Source: Musa acuminata AAA Group
Lineage: Eukaryota > Streptophyta > Magnoliopsida > Zingiberales > Musaceae
DNA length: 64,000 bases
Assembly (NCBI RefSeq): GCF_036884655.1
Contig: NC_088335.1
Coordinates: forward strand, 48,954,001-49,018,000
Reading direction: 5' to 3'
Position 1 is the stretch's first letter. The number at the start of each line of letters is the position of its first letter. The translations under genes and the position numbers were made by a program. Positions 58,019 to 64,000 of the stretch are shown here, in pieces. The notes beneath the pieces are model-generated. The model ran no database searches. It had not been told where the DNA came from and saw nothing but the letters and a program-made list of their open reading frames with translations.

Positions 58019-59100
58019 TTAGAGTTCACTGCAAATAGACCCACCCACCCTGTTCCTTGCTCTAACTACAGCATGTAGTGTTCTTAAGTAATGTGTGGCT
58101 ACCTATATCTGATGCTGGTTTCGCTATGTTGCACTTGCAAACCAGGGAAAGCTTAAAGAGTTGGTCGGTGCCAAATGACGAACCTTATACAGACAGCAGT
58201 GCAATCAACTCTCATTCAGCACCTGGACATGAATCGGTGGTTTCTGTACATGTAGTGATCTGTATGCAGTTGAGATGATAATTTCAGGATGGATCGTTCT
58301 CTTTCGTGATTAGTGTATGTGTTTTTTTGGTCTTTGGGATTGTGCACACAGAATTCCTACTCTCTGGATTTTGGCATCCGTGAAACCATTCGATGTGGGT
58401 GGTGCCAATGGAAGCAGAGGAACATGCAGGCTGATGTGGGTTTGCGGTGGAATGTGACAAACCATGATCCAGATAAGATCTATTGCAGGTGAAGTGTCGA
58501 CGTGGTGTGCTCTGTACCTTCTACACACTCATCTGTCACTTTCTTTCACAGGAAATGCCATGGACTCTGTTCGGCCAACAGCTGAGGTTACAATGGAAGG
58601 TGACGCGGATTGCCATCCCAGCGCTCATGTTTGACTAAATCTTAAAGATCAGACATATCGATGGATTGATTTGGACCCACTGCCCGGAACTTATCTGCGT
58701 TATCGAAGAATCGACTGCATCGATCTTATTCCTCCTCTTAGAACATTCTTTTCTTTCGCATCGTTTATCTCGAATCAATCCTCTGAATCATATTCTTTTT
58801 CTTCTTTACCGTGGAATGCTCGACAACCGCATTTTTCTAATGCGATCTTTATCCTAAACTTGTGACGATTAAGATCTAATATAAAATTACTACTAATCTA
58901 TCATCGAATGCGTGACCGTCCGAATCATAATTAAGATTATCCGTGAACGGAACGAAGAAGGCGGGTAGGGTGGATTCATGCATCTGCCGGCTCACAGGGG
59001 GGACGCACCGGGAAGTCTTTGATGTCGTCCGACCACGTGTGTGGTGATCGATCATCACAAGAATCGGATGTATTTGGGCAATCTCACGCGAGGAGAAGGC
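58019..59100. other. 3' flank and polyubiquitin promoter
   Basis: 3' untranslated region of the thioredoxin-like gene, then the promoter of the polyubiquitin gene. CACGTG occurs at 59034-59039. No gene is seen. Confidence 0.5.
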
Positions 59101-59107
59101 TATAAAT
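59101..59107 (+). promoter_or_regulatory. TATA box of the polyubiquitin gene
   Basis: TATAAAT at 59101-59107. A leader exon follows to 59174 (CTCAAG|GTATGT), then a leader intron to 59444 ending directly before the ATG, as in many plant polyubiquitin genes. Confidence 0.75.
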
Positions 59108-59174
59108 GACGCTGCTCCGTTTTCACCCATCGTCGGAAGCATTGCCGGTTCCCTGTCCTCCTCATCCGCTCAAG

Positions 59175-60134
<960 letters not shown>

Positions 60135-60900
60135 GCCGTTTGGCTTGTTTGTGTCCGATGCTTTGGTTGTCATCGTCGTTCCATCTGTCGTTGGCATGCA
60201 TGCAAGTCCGTCCAGAAAGTGGAATAAGCATGACGTCGTTCGCTTCTTTGTTTCGTCAAGTGTCTATGGTCGCCTTGTGATGTCTCTCGGTGCGTTTGCT
60301 TTGTCATTTCAATAATTACTTGTGGCTATCGTTGTGTTCAGTGGTATTATTGTATCAACACAAGTGAACAATGTGTATTTTATCTAATTGGCCTCTCTCG
60401 TGTTGTTCCCCGTCTACCTATGGTTTCATTTACGAAGGACCGTGTGTCACCGTAATATAAACAAATCGCTTTTGAGAAAATTGCGAGATTTATATTTTAT
60501 TGAAAAGTCAAATGTATGTTAAAAGATCATAAATCGATATTTTATTTTTTAAAATAACATTAGCTAGATTTCGAGGGATAAATATTTTTTTTTTAATTTA
60601 AAACATTAAAATATAGTTTTGATAGATTTTAAATTAATAGAAGAGTACGAATATTAGTGAATTTGATATTATCAATAATGAGATGATGATCATATTCTAA
60701 ATCAACAATTCAATCATTTTGAAAGTTGATAGATGTCATGAACTCAATAATTTTTATTATAAAACATTTGCCCCAATCTTTAGCATTATAAAAATGTTCT
60801 ACATTTACAATATTTTCTTCTTTAATCTTCACGTGATATTTTTGACAGATAATACTGTTCACCAAATTTAAAAGGAAGGCATCGTGATAATCTCAATTAA
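60135..60900. other. Polyubiquitin 3' region and AT-rich spacer
   Basis: 3' untranslated region to about 60400, then AT-rich sequence leading into a decayed retroelement. Nothing else is seen. Confidence 0.5.
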
Positions 60901-62330
60901 AGATAATGATCAATATTAGAGTGTGTACTATGTTGAGAAAAATCTCTTCTCTATTGCAAACATAGTTGATATTGAAAATTATATTCTTTTTAATCCTAAT
61001 GAAATCAAGTTTCTTTGCTATATAAAAGAATTAAATGTAAACGTAGTACTGATAAAAAGGGTCAAAGATTTATATATTTTATCAATATCAAACTCTTCTA
61101 TTGATAAGATGAGTATAAATGATAGTGATCTGGCAGACTTGATCATATAAATTTTTTAAATTAAATATTATGATGCAAAAAAGTTTAGTGAATGATTTTC
61201 TCACTCTTACTACTTTTAATAGTAATGAAGTTTACGAAGGTTGTTAATATGGCAAAGCGCACAAGCAATCTTTTAATATATCACTTTCAAAATGTAAATT
61301 TCCCTTAGAGCTTCTTTATAGTAATCTAAGGAGCCCTACTCAAACACTATCTTATTTACATTCTTGTTATATACTTCTCTTTATTGATGATTTTACAAAG
61401 TTCACTTGGGTCTATTTTATGAAGGAAAAATCATAAGTTTTTTCAAAATTTTAAGAGTTCAAAGTTAATAGTTGAAAGTGCTATTGAAAGTAAAAAATTA
61501 AAAGTTTTTTTAAGGTTGAATGAAAGATTCGACATCTTATGGAGACTTATAAGTGTTGGCTTCATGCAAATAATTTATCTAAAGTCTTATGAGCAAAAGG
61601 TATGATAAGTGCAACTTATGTTATTAATTGAACTATTATTAGTCCAATCAATTTAAAGTCTTCATATGAGCTCATGTTTAGTGAGAAATCAAATATTAAA
61701 TATTTTAAAGTATTTGATTCTCTATGCTATATTCATATACCATACTTGAAGAGAAGCAAGTTTGATACTAATACTAAGAAATGCATCTCTATTAGCTATG
61801 ATGAAAGGAAGAAAAGTTGAAAATATATGTATCTATAAACATAGGTATGTGGTATCTCGAGATGTTATGTTTGATGAGGTTTCTTTTTATTATCCTCCAT
61901 AAATATTTTTTTTAAAAAACATCAATCACAATAATGAAATTGATATATGTTCAAAACTTGTGGTTGAGATTCTTTTGTCATCTAATATTTCTACGGATTT
62001 TGGCTCATCTTTTTCCTTATCTGAATCTACTCATGTTATTTTTTCACTACTAATAATGGAACAAAGTGATTGGGGGGAGTAATGATGTTCATAAAGAGAA
62101 AATTCAAATATTGAGAAGATAAAAAAAAAATTGTGAAACAGATAGAGATAATGTAAGCATGTCACTATTTTTTTATGAACCAATTGATGATTTTTAACTT
62201 ACTTATTTTGACGAAGCCAAAGGTGTTAAAGTGTGGAAGGATATCATGAATGAAGAAATGAATGTTCTTCATAAAAATGAAACTCAAGATCTTATGTCAA
62301 GACTTGCTGGTTTCCTATAAGGAATTTGGT
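60900..62330 (+). mobile_element. Decayed Ty1/copia retrotransposon (integrase to RT start)
   Basis: Plus-strand fragments in copia order: a pre-integrase stretch (60923-61150) with NEIKFLCYIKELNVNVVLI and KDLYILSISNSSIDKMS; integrase core YF.LFIDDFTKFTWVYFMKEK near 61380-61430; integrase C-terminal SKFDTNTKKCISISYDERK and ISRDVMFDE near 61750-61880; and the reverse-transcriptase lead-in EAKGVKVWKDIMNEEMNVL near 62213-62270. Stops and frameshifts throughout. LTRs are not recognised. It lies between polyubiquitin and the peroxidase. Confidence 0.78.
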
Positions 62331-62732
62331 GTTATTTCTAATTTGCACAAGTTAATTCTTAAATTTGATCGTCATATGGATGTTGAGCCTTCTACACAAA
62401 GTCTAGTTAGAGATTTCAGTAATATTTCATCTAGCAAGTTTGGATCAGGCTTTGGGTCAAGAGGTATTCGTTTCCGAATGAAGCAACTTGATTCAGGTAG
62501 ATTTTCGAATAGTATAAGAAAGCATATGGATGGTAACATTCACATGCACCTTAGAGAATACTTTGATAGAAGTTGTATTTCTATAGGTGATTCTATGCTT
62601 GGTGGTAGTTATGAGCGTGACTTAGCAAAGAAGCTAAGACTTATCTCCAAGAGTATACTTAATGTTAAAAAATTAAAGTATATTTTAAAAAATTATAAGT
62701 TAATATTTTACTTTTTAAATAAGATTAGATAG
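62262..62732 (+). other. Unidentified open frame of 156 codons
   Basis: The first 10 or so codons overlap the copia relic. From about 62340 the frame reads an unrecognised basic, Ser/Gly/Arg-rich protein (SSKFGSGFGSRGIRFRMKQL, then SIRKHMDGNIHMHLREYFD). Base composition is more balanced than the AT-rich flanks. No domain is recognised. It could be a captured gene fragment inside the retroelement or chance coding. Confidence 0.3.
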
Positions 62733-63461
62733 AGTTGGAGGGATAATAAATTCTTAGTTTAAAAAGTTCAAATATATTTTGATAAATTTCAAATTGATAT
62801 TTTATCTTTTAAATAAGATTAGATAAAGTTGAAGAGATTAGGAACTCTTGCATTTCATATCTATAAATAAGGGGTATCTACCTATGAAGTCTCACGTATT
62901 CAAGCTAATAGGGCTAAAGTTAAAGAGTCGTACAAGATATATAAATATTTCTCTTCTTGGTAAGTTCAATAAAGTTTCTCTTTTTCATCTTGATTTTTTT
63001 TTCATTTGATTTATTTTTAGTTATTAGCTATTATTTAAGAAAGGGTGACACTTTGAGATCTGATGGACTGATTACTTTGATCTGTCTCTCATTGAATTGT
63101 GATTTGTTAATTGGACTTGGTTGAATCATAACAATGAACATATTTCAACTGGTCATATGTTTACAATTGTATGCATTTTTATCTAATCACCCTTAGCAAT
63201 TCACTGTTGCTCCTAATTCATCAACATTGGTCTCTCGAAGAACATGATCCTGATTCATTTGGATCAAAAGGAAGGCCATCAAAATGCAAGGACACCACTT
63301 GTTTCTCATCAGCCAGAAAGGACGATCGATGATGATAAGAACAAAGGAAAGATCCTGTTAATGCTTGTTAGACCGAATACTTAGATCCCCAAAGAACAAC
63401 ACACTGCAACAGTTCATTTATTTTTGAGATCCACAGCATAAATTGCTCGAGAACACCAGTC
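62733..63461. other. AT-rich spacer and peroxidase 3' flank
   Basis: No gene is seen. A diverged duplicate of 'aagtttgaaga...ttaagatattttatcttttaaataagattagata' text (about 62700-62830) occurs twice and also resembles 60540-60560, possibly copia LTR relics. The last part is the peroxidase 3' untranslated region. Confidence 0.4.
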
Positions 63462-63877
63462 TCAGCTGTTTATGACCGCACAGTTCCTTCTGATTTCACC
63501 TGAAGAGCCCGTCTTGACTCCGATGCTGCCCATCTTCTCCATGGACATCGCGAACCCGGCGAAGAATGTCTGCGGAGGGCTGTCGACGAGATTGACGATG
63601 GCTGTCTTGGCCGCGGCGTCCGTGGTCAGAGCTGCGTCGGATTCGAAGAGCCCTCTTCGCTTGAGCAGATTCCTGTAGTATCCAACATCGAACGTTCTGA
63701 AACTCCCAGGATCCATTTCCACGAGCGTGGTCTCGTCGGTGGCGTCTCTGCACTTGTTCTTCTTCAGATTCGTGGCGTAGAAGCCGTCCAGAGAAGGATC
63801 TTGATCGCCGTTCCCGGTGAAGTTGTACAGCCGGTCGCTGAAGGATTCGCAATGAGCAACTCCGATCGTGTGGGCTC
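63462..63877 (-). CDS. Class III peroxidase, last exon (partial gene)
   Basis: The final exon encodes the last 137 residues of a secreted plant haem peroxidase; earlier exons lie beyond the window edge. The acceptor ...TTGCAG|GAGCC joins onto a preceding G to give GAHTIGVAHC, the proximal haem-ligand His motif. Then FSDRLYNFTGNGDQDPSLD, a Cys in KKNKC, VEMDPGSFRTFDVGYY (the distal calcium site region and conserved FD.GYY), GLFESDAALTTD, FAMSMEKMGSIGVKTGSSGEIRRNC and the end AVINS. No C-terminal vacuolar extension is seen. Bases 63878 to the window end are intron. Such enzymes oxidise phenolics in the cell wall with hydrogen peroxide. Confidence 0.93.
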
Positions 63878-64000
63878 CTGCAACAGCAAATCGGTCGATG
63901 TTAGCAGACGAAGAAGCGCAAGAAAAACGTCATTTTTCGTGTAAAATGATGAATCTGCAAGACACAAGTCGGCAAGAACTTAGATCGGCATGTGTTTACT
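63878..64000 (-). other. Intron of the peroxidase gene
   Basis: Minus-strand intron ending TTGCTGTTGCAG at 63878. Its donor lies outside the window. Confidence 0.75.

Overview
The window is plant nuclear DNA, almost certainly from a monocot. It has intron-rich genes (a kinesin with about 17 exons), a GC-rich intronless decarboxylase that reads like a grass-type tryptophan decarboxylase, a three-unit polyubiquitin gene with a leader intron, and dense degenerate LTR retrotransposons. A Zingiberales (banana-like) source is my guess and is not proven by the sequence.

Left two thirds (1-49.1 kb): a tandem array of very small intronless genes of the wound-induced protein family (DUF3774). I count 14 intact minus-strand copies, one divergent plus-strand copy (44874-45107) and one broken copy (48864-49068). 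Two subtypes largely alternate: type A ends in CW(G/A)PN and type B in (S/C)WGPK. The array grew by segmental duplication. Block I (1-8.6 kb), block II (13.05-24.0 kb), block III (about 25.3-32.5 kb) and block IV (about 33.4-36.0 kb) carry the same gene pairs and the same flanking retroelement debris in the same order. More diverged pairs follow at 36.5-37.8 and 42.6-43.8 kb. A single decarboxylase gene (9119-10636, minus) lies between blocks I and II and is not duplicated within the window.

Between the small genes lie at least five degenerate copies of one Ty3/gypsy gag-bearing element, pieces of a second Ty3/gypsy element with a chromodomain, copia-like LTR debris, a LINE reverse-transcriptase fragment, and a diverged tandem repeat with the core CGATCGACCATT. 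One element is young and structurally complete: a 4.57 kb non-autonomous LTR retrotransposon (18146-22714, minus). Its 447 bp LTRs differ at about four sites, and it has a PBS, a PPT and a 4 bp target duplication. Its empty site survives in paralogous copies elsewhere in the window.

Right third (47.9-64 kb): single-copy housekeeping-type genes. These are a secreted invertase/pectin methylesterase inhibitor (minus), a C-terminal-motor kinesin-14 of the ATK1 class (plus), a thioredoxin-like CXXS1 protein (plus), polyubiquitin (plus), a decayed Ty1/copia element, and the 3' part of a class III peroxidase (minus) cut off by the window edge. There is no operon logic. The common theme is stress-related small-gene expansion (wound proteins, inhibitor, peroxidase, decarboxylase), which is inference only.
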